Part shown: piece by piece, positions 1 to 10,608 of the stretch
How positions within the stretch are numbered: position 1 is the first letter of the stretch
Layout of the letters: the number at the start of each line of letters is the position of its first letter
Assembly (NCBI GenBank): GCA_016110215.1
Contig: JADWQD010000011.1
Span: 1,240,001 to 1,304,000 of the forward strand
Origin: Capronia americana
Lineage: Eukaryota > Ascomycota > Eurotiomycetes > Chaetothyriales > Herpotrichiellaceae
DNA length: 64,000 nt
Direction: 5' to 3'
Notes under the pieces: generated by a model
What the model saw: only the letters and a program-made list of their open reading frames with translations
The model's database searches: none
Told to the model about the DNA's origin: nothing
Position numbers and translations under genes: made by a program

Positions 1-2400
1 TCCACGGATCCTTACTCGGCGAGGTCCTATGCTGATGTGCACCGTACCCTCAACCTTGACCACAACATGCCCCCTGCCCTGATCGCCCTTCCCCAGCATG
101 AACAGGATGTCCGCACCGCCATCAAGTACGCGAGGCAAAACGGATCCCACGTCTCAGTCTTCACCGGGGGCCATTATTACGATGGTGGAGTCTATGCGCA
201 AAACAACTCAGATGTTCCGCTCAACCTCACCCTGACGTACCCAGGCCCGAAACACATCGGCCTGACGACCGTGCGGCAATGGGTCCCGTACAGTGCCAAA
301 AATCAGATCTGGGTCGACGTCAGCCAGACTATCGGAGAACTCAACCGGGTCCTTCGTGAAAAACGGCGTTTCCTGCCTCATGGACATTGCTCTGATGTCC
401 AACTCGTTGGTCAGGGCCAAAGATGCGGAGGCGGCCAGCTTGGGCGAAGCTTCGGCCTGCTGGGAGACCGCATCAGGGCCGTCCGGATGATCAACCACAC
501 CGGCGAAAGTGAACTGATCACCACGTGCGACCTGAGGGCCCAGGCAATCCTGGGGGACAATCCGGCAGGCTTTGGCGTCGTCACGCACTACTCCTTCCAC
601 GCCTTTGCCGATGAAGATTTCGACTTCCCCGACACAGGCGCCCGGCCGCGCGGCTTCAAGGGAGTCTGGCGATACAGCCCGCGTGTGCTGAAACTGCTCT
701 TGAACGAGGTGGCTGCAATGGCTGACGATCCATCCTTACCGCCGAACTTCGACCTCTCCGTCAACGTCTTCAGCACCTCCTTCCCTATACACCGGCTAAT
801 CCCGAAGCTGAGCGTTAGTCGGAGCGAGGGCATAGCCGGTGAACAACCTGGCCATGCAGATACCACGTGGCCCGCCTGCGTCGTCGTGTTCGCGCAGTGG
901 GTTCCTATGAGCCGGCAGGACAGATATACCGATCAGGTCGATGCATGGTTCCAAAAGTTCCGCGACCTCAACACTGCCAAAAACGGCTGCATACACACCG
1001 AAGAACTCGTCCAACCCATGTCCGCGATGACCGGTGAATGGGTCTTCCGCGGAGCCCGTGAGTTCGACTTGCCGTACATCAGGCGCGTGTACTTGACCAA
1101 GTCGAAGATGGTGGTGCGGAGCGGATGGGTCGACACTGTAGCCTCCCAGATCGACGGCATTTTGAATGTGTCGCGTATGTCAAACCTATCAAAAAGCTGT
1201 TACCTCGCCGCCAAGATCCAATGCCTTGGCGGGAATCTTATGCAGCAGCCCTACGGCGCACAGGCCAACGACGGGTCCTACGAGAAGAGAGACTGGACCG
1301 TCTGCCAAACGCTTGATTGCTTCCACCCAGCCGACGAGCGAGGTGAATCCATTGCCAACGAGTGGCAGTCTTTCAATGACTTGGTCTTTTGCACCTTGGG
1401 CCACGCATTGCGCGGACCCGATAAGCGCGTGGTCTGGACTTTGTCCAATGATCGGCAAATGGACCCGACCTGGTCTTACTACCGCCAAATAATCCGGGAG
1501 AGGTATGGTGGGCAGGACAGGCGGAAGCAACAGACCAAGCACAAACCCAAGCAGCAGTCCAAGCAGCAGTCCAAGCAGCAGTCCAAGCAGCAGTCCAAGC
1601 AGCAGTCCAAGCAACAGTCCAAGCAGCAGTCCAAGCAGCGGGTCAAGCAGCAGACGAGGCTGCAGGCTATATTTCCGAAGAAGCAAATCATGAAATCGGG
1701 GCAGGCCGAGTCCCAAGAGCAAGTCACATACCGGAAGCAGGCCCAACATCAAGTGCAGGTTCCAGACCCGGAGCCTGCTGTGTATCAGGAGGCTACCATG
1801 TCCCCGGACCGGCCTGCGTTGCAAGATCAGCCTACGCTCCAAGATCAGCCTACGCTCCAAGATCAGCCTACGCTCCAAGATCAGCCTACGCTCCAAGACC
1901 AGCCTATGCTACCAGAGGAGGCGATTTATCCCGAGGAGGTCTTGTATCCGGAGCAGCTCATGTTCGAAGATGCCGCCATAAACCAGGCGGAGGCAACAAT
2001 TCTGGAGCCCATCATGCCCCAAGAGCCCGCCATTTCCCAGGAGCTCGCTATGTACCAACAGTGGCTCCCTTTCCAGGACCAGGCTATGTTCCAGCAGCTC
2101 TCGATTAACCATGAGCTCGCCATGTACCCACCGCCTGCCACATTCCAGGACTCCACCATGTTCGGGTTGCTTACATTGGAGCAACAGTTCGCCATGAACC
2201 AGGAGCTCACAATAAACCAACAGCCCGCCATGGACGGACAAGCCGCCATGAATAATTACCAGCCGGCTAACCACGAGAGCGAAATGGAGGTCTACTACGA
2301 GAACTCCTGGGGCTTTGTTCCCAACCGGCACGGCTGCTTTACTGCGCGGTACCGCCCGCAAAACCAGCCGTGGAGCGGGATGGTGACGAGGGATAGCTGA
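1..2400 (+). CDS. FAD-linked oxidoreductase (PCMH-type), 5'-truncated, with repeat-coded tail
   Basis: The frame is open from base 1 and the first in-frame start-like codon (37) is GTG, so the gene begins left of the window. About 500 visible residues resemble fungal FAD-binding_4/PCMH oxidoreductases of the berberine-bridge group, which oxidise small alcohols, sugars or secondary metabolites with covalently held FAD. Visible marks are FTGGHYYDGG, where the family has the flavin-binding GGH segment, and GGGQLGRSFGLLGDRI, the second FAD-contact glycine/GRS segment. I see no clear C-terminal berberine (YxNYxD) motif. From about base 1500 the protein becomes Gln/Lys-rich and then a hexapeptide-repeat tail to the stop at 2398-2400. 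Such tails are not part of the family. A signal peptide, if any, lies outside the window. Family call fairly sure; substrate unknown. Confidence 0.75.
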   Translation, partial: STDPYSARSYADVHRTLNLDHNMPPALIALPQHEQDVRTAIKYARQNGSHVSVFTGGHYYDGGVYAQNNSDVPLNLTLTYPGPKHIGLTTVRQWVPYSAKNQIWVDVSQTIGELNRVLREKRRFLPHGHCSDVQLVGQGQRCGGGQLGRSFGLLGDRIRAVRMINHTGESELITTCDLRAQAILGDNPAGFGVVTHYSFHAFADEDFDFPDTGARPRGFKGVWRYSPRVLKLLLNEVAAMADDPSLPPNFDLSVNVFSTSFPIHRLIPKLSVSRSEGIAGEQPGHADTTWPACVVVFAQWVPMSRQDRYTDQVDAWFQKFRDLNTAKNGCIHTEELVQPMSAMTGEWVFRGAREFDLPYIRRVYLTKSKMVVRSGWVDTVASQIDGILNVSRMSNLSKSCYLAAKIQCLGGNLMQQPYGAQANDGSYEKRDWTVCQTLDCFHPADERGESIANEWQSFNDLVFCTLGHALRGPDKRVVWTLSNDRQMDPTWSYYRQIIRERYGGQDRRKQQTKHKPKQQSKQQSKQQSKQQSKQQSKQQSKQQSKQRVKQQTRLQAIFPKKQIMKSGQAESQEQVTYRKQAQHQVQVPDPEPAVYQEATMSPDRPALQDQPTLQDQPTLQDQPTLQDQPTLQDQPMLPEEAIYPEEVLYPEQLMFEDAAINQAEATILEPIMPQEPAISQELAMYQQWLPFQDQAMFQQLSINHELAMYPPPATFQDSTMFGLLTLEQQFAMNQELTINQQPAMDGQAAMNNYQPANHESEMEVYYENSWGFVPNRHGCFTARYRPQNQPWSGMVTRDS
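1549..1632 (+). repeat. 12-bp tandem repeat coding Lys-Gln-Gln-Ser
   Basis: Seven in-frame copies of aagcagcagtcc (one with caa for cag) inside the oxidoreductase tail; an eighth degenerate unit follows (aagcagcgggtc). The unit length is a multiple of three, so copy changes would not break the frame. Confidence 0.95.
1807..2256 (+). repeat. 18-bp / hexapeptide degenerate tandem array (25 units)
   Basis: Starting with DRPALQ and four perfect DQPTLQ units, the protein can be cut into 25 consecutive six-residue units without a gap, for example EEAIYP, EPAISQ, ELAMYQ, DQAMFQ, ELAMYP, QFAMNQ, QPAMDG. Position 3 is usually P/A/T/L, position 4 M/T/I/A, position 5 L/Y/F/N and position 6 Q/P/N. The first units are identical at DNA level and later ones increasingly diverged. 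Confidence 0.85.
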
Positions 2401-3108
2401 CGTGGGATGGGTTCTCGGCGGGGAGCATCGTCGGGAGCGTACGTAGTGTCATAGGCGAAAGCATCCGATCAGAACTGTACCAGTCCACTGGCTGGGGAAG
2501 ATACAACGAAGTTTTTTTCCCTCTCTCTCGCGCCACTCATTGTGTTATCGTATCACACACATCGCGCCGCCTGAGTGGCCGTCGCACTGTAGCACTTTCT
2601 TGTGGAAAGACGATCACGGCCGGTAGTGTATCTACTACATACGGAGCACAAGGGCAAGGCCGTCAATACATAATCCGTTTGGCTAGCCAGCCTATATCTC
2701 GTGCGCGCTACGACAACAAATCAGCAGTACGTCCTCCACTAGACGCATCCTCTTCTCTTGCCCGGTTGCCTGGTTGCTTGCTTGCAGGATTGAACAGAAC
2801 GTATGTGTGTGTGTCCTCCTTTCTCACGGCCGCGTTTATTAGCCAGAACTAGAGAAACACCCCCTGGGCAACCGACTAACTGTCAGCCCTGAGCGTGCCA
2901 CGTGCGTGCGTACCGATTCAAAATCCAATGTATCAATCGCGATCCTCGGTTCCATTTCCATCAATCCCCTTCGATACGGCGATGAGATGCAAAGATCGCA
3001 TTTTTCGTACGCACACTCCGTGCGTGAATCAACCCATCTTCTCCCCTCCCCTCTTGTTCATTCCTCTCAGCTAATCACTTGTAGCCAGGTGATTGAAGTG
3101 CCTCCGTT
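2401..3108. other. Intergenic region between convergent 3' ends
   Basis: No supported gene. It separates the oxidoreductase (+) from the dienelactone-hydrolase-like gene (-) and should hold both 3' UTRs. A short TG run lies near 2802-2812. Confidence 0.6.
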
Positions 3109-4017
3109 TCAATTGAGATACGTCTTGAACCAAGTGACCGCTTGAGCCACGGCGTCGTGATAACTCTGCATATCCTCCTCCCTGGCCTTGACGCAGAAGC
3201 CGTGGGTCGCGCCCTTGTAGACGCGGAACTCGAAGACGTACCCGTTCTCGCCGTCGCCCTTGCTGTGGACGGTGTCGCGCAGCTGGGCCTCGGTCTGGGC
3301 GGCCACGGCGGCGTTGAACTGGAAATCCTTCTCGGCCACGGCGCTGGCGTACGGCGTCTTGAACCGGCGGATACAGTCGGCCACGAGCGTCGGCTCCTTG
3401 ATGATGTACGACGGGTGGCCGTTGAACTGTGCGTCGATGAGCCGCTGTGTCTCCCCCTCGCCCCCTCCCGCTCCTCCCTCGACGCTCACGCTCGCGCTCT
3501 CGCTCGCCGCCTCGCCGCACAGCTTGGTGCTCGGCCACGCGCCCCAGCAGAAGCCACACACGCCGAGTTTCGCGCCCTCGGGCAGGCTGGCGCGCACGTC
3601 GCGCGCGTACTTCAGCATGGCCGCGTAGTTGTTGCGCGGGTGGCCCCAGAGCATAAAGGGGACGATGTGCGGGAGCAGCGTGACGATCGTGTACGCCTTG
3701 GCCAGCGCCGACGTGGCCGTCGTGGGCGTGCCCGTGATATATTCGAAGCCTTCGAGCACGTGGACGGGAAGCCCGCCGTTGAGCACCACGTCCGGGAAGA
3801 GCACGCGGCAGCCCGTCGCGGCCGCGTACTGGTCCGCCAGGATCTTGTTGTTGGGCAGCTTCATCGAGAAGGCGTCGGGGAAGTAGATGATCGTCGAGGT
3901 CGAAGTGTCGCTGCTCCCGCCCGCGACGTACGTTTTGATGCCGTGCAGCGTTTCGATCGTGCCTGTCGGGGTCGCGTGCGTGTGCACGGCCCCGCGGAAG
4001 CAGTCGGGGCAGGACAT
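3109..4017 (-). CDS. Dienelactone hydrolase family protein (alpha/beta hydrolase)
   Basis: Single-exon 302-residue protein. It matches the DLH family, which opens lactone rings such as dienelactone in aromatic catabolism, but which in fungi also includes many AIM2-like proteins of unknown substrate. The catalytic triad can be placed: nucleophile Cys157 in GVCGFCWG, Asp231 in AEKDFQF and His272 in GATHGF. A Ser/Gly/Glu-rich loop at about 169-189 is an insertion relative to typical members. The start at 4017 (MSCPDCFRG) is chosen because fungal members begin with a similar CPDC segment; the open frame extends 106 codons further upstream but that part is low-complexity and unlike the family. Probably cytosolic; no signal peptide. 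Confidence 0.85.
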   Translation of the reverse strand: MSCPDCFRGAVHTHATPTGTIETLHGIKTYVAGGSSDTSTSTIIYFPDAFSMKLPNNKILADQYAAATGCRVLFPDVVLNGGLPVHVLEGFEYITGTPTTATSALAKAYTIVTLLPHIVPFMLWGHPRNNYAAMLKYARDVRASLPEGAKLGVCGFCWGAWPSTKLCGEAASESASVSVEGGAGGGEGETQRLIDAQFNGHPSYIIKEPTLVADCIRRFKTPYASAVAEKDFQFNAAVAAQTEAQLRDTVHSKGDGENGYVFEFRVYKGATHGFCVKAREEDMQSYHDAVAQAVTWFKTYLN

Positions 4018-5060
4018 TGTGGCTGAAGTACAGTAATGGCTTCCCGTGCTACGTGCTACGTTGCTATTACGGCCTGGACTGGATTGGAGATGCAGAGGAA
4101 GATGTGGAGGTTGGGGTGTGGTTATGGTATATATCAAGAGGATGGAGCTAGCTAGACGTGAAGCTGGATACAGAGCTGGTGGACAGAGCTGGATAGAGCT
4201 GAACACAAGCTGGATCGAACTTGATATATCACAGCTGCACAGGCCCGGAGATAGAGCTGGACAAAGCCGGAGATAGATACTGTCGGAAGGTCGTTGGAGA
4301 TACTCTCTTTTGATAAGGTCAGGTAGGATAGTCAAACCTAAGCTGTCTTTATCGTTGCGTGTGTCGTGTTAATATCTACGTATACGGATACGTTTACGAC
4401 GGGGTAGTATGTGTGTACCTTTATTACTCGAGAACGAAAAACCTAACTGCCATATACGGTTTGATCTTAGTGGGTGAGCGAGGGCCGCTTTAACCTGAGC
4501 TTTTAACTGAGTCTTTGGCTGAGCATCACTGAGCGCTCCCTGAGCAGGGGGCTTAATCTGGCCCCTTACGATCGGGTATACTTGCCTCTCGGCTAGGAAT
4601 CCGGGCGTCAAGAACCTGGCAGATTCCCTGCCCTTGCGATGCTGCCTAAATTTTTCCTTGTAGAAAGGGACCTGGAGGAGAGATGAAAAGGAAGAAGCGA
4701 TTCCAAAGGCCTTGCCCCCCTTCCCCCGCTGGGGAAGTTTCGCGAACAATGAGGGCTGGGCACACTGTTCTTAGGTGTGTCCGGGTCGGCATAGGTATCG
4801 GACCGACATCCCGGACTGCGAAAAGAGGTGCCTGTGAGAGCCAAGGTAGATGCTCGCCTTCGGCTCACCTTCAGATTTCCAAGAGATAGATCCCTGAGCG
4901 CTTCCGAGGTTCCGTCTTAGGAATGTGCTCATTCTTTCTCTCTCTTTAGGATACCCACACATAATTCGAAATTTAATCGCAAAGACCGAAGTACGTAGTG
5001 ACAGGACAATAGAAACCCGTGTCCTCGCATCTACGGGTAAACCAGTGGTGCGAGCACCAT
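4018..5060. other. Divergent intergenic region with degenerate AGAGCTGGA and CTGAG repeats
   Basis: Lies between the dienelactone-hydrolase-like gene (-) and the broken Zn2Cys6 regulator (+), so it should contain both promoters. At 4145-4275 variants of gagctgga/agctggat recur many times, and at about 4490-4545 ctgag recurs every 8-16 bases. No convincing gene; the several short open frames are non-conserved. Confidence 0.55.
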
Positions 5061-7284
5061 ATGTCTGTGTCAGCGACCGTACAAGAGAGTGTCGGCGATG
5101 GACGTCAACGAGGACAAAAGCGGAGTGCCCCTCGTGATGAAGAAATATGGGATGATGAAGTCCTCCCTCTTTCCGCATGTCAGTCCTGCCGGAAGCGCAA
5201 GGCGAGATGTTCACGGCAACGACCTTGCCGACAATGCCAGCGTCTCAATGTAGAGTGCCTTTACGATGAGAAGCGCCGGAAACCTGGCTGTCGAGTCGCT
5301 AAACCAACGACTCACAGCTTTGGAGCACATGTTCCTTGGACAAGGCATACTACTTCGGCCGCTCCTTGATCAAACGTGCCAGGTTGTGGAAATACCTGCG
5401 ATAGAGACTGATGACTTAGCAAATCAGACCGACAGCCTGTGAAGACACCTTATGATCACTGCACAGAATCATTCTCTGTCAGATACGGTACGAGGCAATG
5501 TCAGCCTCCAAAAACCACAGCACGACGACTCTGGCCCACCGTTTGTCAAGTCCATGCTATATTCTATCGGCGATTCTATCCTGCCACCTCCTGATATTCT
5601 AGATCGATTGATCGAAATCTACTTCCAACAAGTACACCCTTGGATACCAGTCCTTCACATTTCTTCGTTCCGGTCTCGAATGAAGAATCCGACACAAAGA
5701 GAAAAGTCATCTACGGTCCTGCACGCAATCACGAGTGTTTGTCTCCCTCTTGACGACAGTGAATACGTGCTATCCTTGCCTGACCTCGGAGGATATTGCC
5801 TGAGCTGCAGACACATCGTGGTCCTGCGTAGTATGAAGACATTTTCAGTGCAAACCCTCCAAGCCCTGGTTATTATTGCATTCGATGTTATCGGAAGCGG
5901 ACGAGGGCCGTCGGCCTGGTCAGTCGTAGGGTCCATGGCAAGGACTGTGGAACAGCTGCAGCTCAGTGTTGAAGAGAACGACGACAAGCTCGCGGAAGCG
6001 ACCCGACAACCGCTGTTCAGTAGAGCCGTGTTTCTCACGCGGCCAGAAACTTGGATTGAGGCCGAAGAGAGAAGACGAGTGTTTTGGACAGTTTTCCTCA
6101 CGGATCGCTTTTGCTCCGTAGCTACCGGCTGGAACAACTCAATCACGGGAGCAGATGTCTGTCGGAGACTTCCATGTGAAGGGTCGCTTTGGGAGGCCGG
6201 GAATTATGTTCCTACCCCGTACTTTGGCATTGCAGAACGCTCTGCAACTTCTACTACCGGTGCCAACCTAACACCAAGCAGTGAGCGGCGAGCGGTGGAC
6301 GACGAAGAGGTGGATAACATTGGTGGCTTTGCATTCCGTGTTGAAGCCACCGAGAGTCTTAATCTTGTTACGACATTCTTTCTCCGCCAAGCTGTCAACT
6401 TTAGCAACCCTCGCGGGATCCAAATATGGCTTCTCAAATTCCGAGAGCTCGATACGAGACTGGTCAGGTGGAGACTCTTCCTTCCCTCCAGATTGGGAGA
6501 CGCTTCTGTACCGACTGCGACGGAGATCCGAACGATAGCGCAGAAATACTTGCAAATGAGCACAGGTTTGGTCCATCCACAGCTTTCGTTTTGTATCTTT
6601 ATTGCTGGAAGAGTCCTGCTGGTTCACGCTGCCTACTATAAAGAAGCGATAGCTTCGACGTTTGACGAGATCCTTTCCTGTCTTCACCAGATTGCACAAC
6701 GGTGGTCGCAGACTTCTGCTATGATCGGAGATAAATTGGCCTACCAGTTTGCAATTCGACTACAACAAGCTAGGGCGGCCCTTCAAGAAGATACTATTCC
6801 CAAGCACCAACTTTTGTTCGACATGCGTAAACCAGTCTACCCAGACACGATCCGCGACTGCCGTCCTGTGACGAGGCGAGGATCGATTGAAGCGATTGCT
6901 TCCAGCGAGCGACCAAAAGCGCCCGACACCCGGACACCACAACCAGAGTTTGCCTTGGAGCCAACGTCTCTGGCGTTCCCTCCACTACCGCTCTCCTTCC
7001 AGCAGTACACCGACTCACGAGAAACAGCCAGCGGCGGACAGATTGAGCCACTCACGGTGGACGACCTAGCACAAAATAAACTTGTCAGTCGGAACATGCC
7101 AGACACTCTCAGCGAAACTTAGTTGACAATCAAATCCAACACTGTAGCAGCCACGCTCACCCCGCTTAACATCCAGGTCGATTCGGGCGTGTATACGCGC
7201 TGGCTCGGCGAGATTGTAGGCACGGTAGACGGGGTTGAGGCGTCGGGGTCGGCGTTGTGGGAGGAATTCAATTTCGTGGTCTGA
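5061..7284 (+). pseudogene. Zn2Cys6 transcription factor, apparently disrupted
   Basis: From ATG 5061 the protein has a complete binuclear zinc cluster (CQSCRKRKARC...CRQCQRLNVEC; spacing C-2-C-6-C-5-C-2-C-6-C). At about 5286 the frame fails. The expected linker (AVESLNQRLTALE, MFLGQGILLRPLL) continues in another frame, as if about 14 nt were lost after the KRRKPG segment. That frame meets TGA at 5440, continues from 5452 through a good fungal transcription-factor domain (GSGRGPSAWSVVGSMARTVE, EERRRVFWTVFL), meets TAG at 7120 and then stays open to 7284 with a plausible C-terminus (IQVDSGVYTRWLGEI). A block that relatives carry after WRLFLPSRLGD also seems missing. Weak 66-nt candidate introns (5439-5504 and 7057-7122, donors GTGAAG and GTGGAC) could remove the two stops, but not the frameshift. 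Most likely a decaying regulator; an assembly error is the alternative. Confidence 0.65.
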
Positions 7285-7870
7285 TCTCCTTCCACGGAGG
7301 GGGGCGGGGAGGAGTGTCATTGTCGCAACATCCATCCCCGGGAGAGAGGAAACAATGAGGGCTTCTCGCCGAACTCGTGAATGGCATCCCGTGGAAATGG
7401 GGGAACCAATTGAATATCAAGCAGCCAGGACCAGTCTCAGCTGTCGAGGCATGTCGCAGGCAAAAAGGCGTGGCGGTGTCCCTCCACTGGACAAGAGGCG
7501 CCGATAAAACGAGAGGAACCTTGCGTGAGTCTGCACAGATTTTGGCCCCAGACAACCGACGGGGAGAAAGCCTGGTCAGACCAGAAAGTAGTATTAGTTC
7601 AAGACGGATTTGTCAACGTTTGTATCTCCTTGATACGGTACCAAAGCGGAAAGCCGCCTCAATCCTTATCTTCTCCCCCTAATAACCAGAAGCACGTTTC
7701 CAATCCGCGGGCCCGCGCCCCTCTACTGTCACTCCAGCTGTCGATCTACGTTGCGACTGTGTTGGAGTTATCCCTACAACTGAATGCCACATTTGCCGAT
7801 GCATCGTAAGTGGCCTTGATGGATTCGGCCGTTCCGTATCTGTTGAACACAGACCGAAGCGATCTGTTAG
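7285..7870. other. Intergenic region between converging 3' ends, no gene seen
   Basis: Short open frames on both strands are not conserved-looking. The region separates the broken regulator (+) from the 3' end of the permease (-). Confidence 0.5.
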
Positions 7871-9409
7871 TTACATGCCCACAGCGTTCGGCTCGATTTT
7901 GTGCCTAGGAACGACATCGAGAGAGATGGAAGGGGAGGGGGGGAAACTCACGTTCCACCTACGACCAGGAAGAATCCGACGGCCGTAATGAGCACATGGA
8001 AGCCGTACCAGAGCTTGCCCTTCCAGCCGCGAGTCAGCCAAATCTTGCCGTCCTCGTACATCCACATCATCGGGGGGAATATCAGGGCCATGGGCGCAAA
8101 GCACACCGACCCGGTCAAGGCGAGGATGTAGTTGAACACGGGGATGGCCGCGGCGAAGATGAAGGCCAGCATGCCCAGCACCACGTTGAGACCGATCCAG
8201 ACGGACCAGTGTTGCCAGGTGTTTGTCTGGAAGTGCCGCGACCCGCGCAAGACGCGCACAAAGACGTACTTGGCCGACGTGTGGTTGAAGATGCCCCCAC
8301 TGACGACCAGGCTGGGCAGGGCGATGCCGTAGGCGATCTTCTTGATGGTCGGGCCCGCACTCCCGAGGGACGGGGTCGCGATCCACACGCCGCAGTAGTA
8401 GTAGACCACCATGGAGCAGGAGATGTAGATGGCGCCCGTGATGAAGCAGACGGGGAGGACGCCCTTTTTGTAGTCCTGCGGCCGCCGCATCTCCGCAATC
8501 ACGGGGATGTACCCGGGCCCGACCGAGGTGGCGGCAAAGATGGTGGCGACGGCCGTGATGCCCGTCGAAAAGGTCGGATGGGCCACGACGTAGAAGCCCA
8601 GCTCATAAGGGCCGGTCTGGGGTGCCGCGGCCGGCCGGTCGCGCATGGTGACACCCACCACCACGGCCAAGATGCCGGCCATGACACTGATGAACCCGAG
8701 CGTCATGGGCCAGGTCATGCCGTTCCAGGTGCGGATGCACGAATACATGACGATCATGACCGTGGCCGCAAAGCTGAACCACACGCTACACGCCCCATGG
8801 TCGCTGAGTGCATTGAACGCGATCGAGATGGCCAACAGGCCCGATCCACAGCACAAGATGTAGGCCACCACGAACATGATGCCCACCAGTTCGCGGCCGA
8901 CGCGACCCCACATGACGCCGCACAGGTCCACCACGGCTGCACAGAGAAGACACGGTCGTCAGCGGGAGGGAAATCGGGGCCATTCGGAGGGGGGTGGTGC
9001 TCACTATGACATTCCGGATGCTTATTGCGGAATCCAATGGCCAAGCACGCAGTATCTCGGATCTGGGTCAGCATAACAGCCACGACATGGTTTCGTCAGT
9101 CTGGAAGATTGACATACAGGTGTTCACCATCAACCAGCCGAGGATGAGTAGTGTCCCGGGGACGGCACCCAACGATCCCATTGACCCCGGGATCCCCAGA
9201 ATGCCCGTGGCGACCGTCACCTTGAGCAGGATGATGATCAGGCGCTGCCACGAGATGGTGCGGTACTCGACCTGGCCGTCGACCCGGAAGACCTCGTGGA
9301 GCTCACGGCTGTCACGGGCGGAGAGGGAATCACTGTCCGGCGGAGTCTTCATCCCCGGCTCGCCCCGCTCGCCGACTTGGGGCGTAATGGCGTTCTTTTC
9401 TGACATCAT
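7871..9409 (-). CDS. Mtr-like amino acid permease (AAAP family)
   Basis: Four exons: 9118-9409, 9005-9055, 7952-8936 and 7871-7904, giving 453 residues. It strongly resembles Neurospora MTR-type neutral/aromatic amino acid permeases: TGILGIPGSMGSLGAV in TM1, RNKHPECHTVVDL across the exon 2/3 join, DRPAAAPQTG, and ALTGSVCFAP near the end. About eleven membrane segments are visible. Plasma-membrane proton-coupled uptake is the family role. Introns are 62, 68 and 47 nt; the first ends in GAG rather than CAG/TAG, chosen because only it restores the conserved NTYTA...RNKHPECH segment. The last exon adds only about ten residues, so the C-terminus is shorter than usual; without that splice the frame stops at 7948. 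Start ATG 9409; 9406 is also possible. Confidence 0.85.
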
Positions 9410-10608
9410 GAAGGATGCGTTCCCTGGGGGCGGGTTGCCCGGGCTAATCGAGTGACAGATGGGTGGGGGCACCGGTGGTCAGAGTGGAGCGGTGTCTGTC
9501 TGGTCTGTAAGGAAGACACTTCTTGTCGTATGTACCTTCACACACGGGGTGGCTTCCTGAACACCCGGACGATGTACTTATAGTCGATCGGAAGTCGTGG
9601 TTGACTGGGTGCTCCCGGCAGACGGTCGTGCCGATAGACTCTCATGTTATCAACGCTATAGATAAGCAGGTTCAACCACCAGAGCGTTCAGTTTGGCATG
9701 ATGTCCCTCTCGCTGAATACGGTCCATGGTGCAAGGCGTGGCATTATCCACCGCTCTGCGATCAGATAGAGGGAGATGTGTACGGCTTGGGCTGTGCAGA
9801 GGGCGTCGGTACTTGGACGAGGCGTCTGAATGGGTGGGCGTCGTTAATATCACGGGGCGGAACCACAAAAAGGTTAAACCAGCTTCTAAGGGCGGATCTG
9901 TTCAGCGTCTGAAGTGACGGGAACGTCTAATCCGATCGCGCTGTAGGTCCCTATGTCCCGTAGCGGGATGAGGCCACCGTTGTATCTATCGCCCAACCAA
10001 CAACCATGATATTGGGATTGGGCGTCCCGCTTCCGCCACTGGTGAGTGTGGATCATACACGAGATGCTGTCGGAAGAAGCCATTTCGCTCGAAGCCCGTG
10101 TACGAGAGCGGAAGGTAGGAAATACTTTGTGCATCCTCATGAATGGCTGGGCCGAACTCGCGCTAATATAAGCGTCGGAAGGACTCGACCCGATACTTGT
10201 ACAGCATGCATCCCTTCCTTCCTTCTCAGTGTTTCTCTAACACGCATCACAGGGATGGGTTCGCGCTGATCAGGCACATCTCTCATGAGGACCGCAGCGG
10301 ATCAGTCTCCGACATGGCGGGTATTCTCCTTCAGCCTCCCGATAGCACGACGAGAATCGCGACGTGGTGGGGTGTTTCAACTCCGCTCTTGACATTGATT
10401 CCGGCCCATCGATTCCATGTGGGATTTTGATTCCCAAAAAGATGTTATCGTTGGGAGAGACTCCTAGATGTATTGGTTGAGTAGAAGAATGGGAGATGCG
10501 CACATTTGACTTTGACCTCCGTCGCTCGCCTGTTGCCCTACATTTCTGCCCCAGCTTTCGTCCTCCAAATATCTAGCAGGTCTAATCGTGGGACTTCGAC
10601 GCAGAGCC
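9410..10608. other. Divergent promoter region, permease / monooxygenase
   Basis: A 1.2-kb region between the permease (-) and the NtaA-type monooxygenase (+) starts. Nothing coding is supported; the largest open frame (9523-9912) has no recognisable features. Shared regulation of the two genes is possible but not shown. Confidence 0.55.

Noticed and set aside
1189..1896. 235-residue minus-strand open frame (Leu/Gly-rich)
   Set aside because: It is the antisense of the oxidoreductase tail repeats and consists mainly of their reverse-complement translation.
1549..2256. CRISPR-like repeats
   Set aside because: Units are contiguous, in frame and without unique spacers; the genome is eukaryotic.
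3142..4026. 294-residue plus-strand open frame
   Set aside because: Antisense shadow of the GC-rich dienelactone-hydrolase gene; Arg/Val/Asp-rich with no domain.
7996..9009. 337-residue plus-strand open frame
   Set aside because: Antisense of the permease, His/Asp/Gly-rich low complexity, crosses the permease introns.
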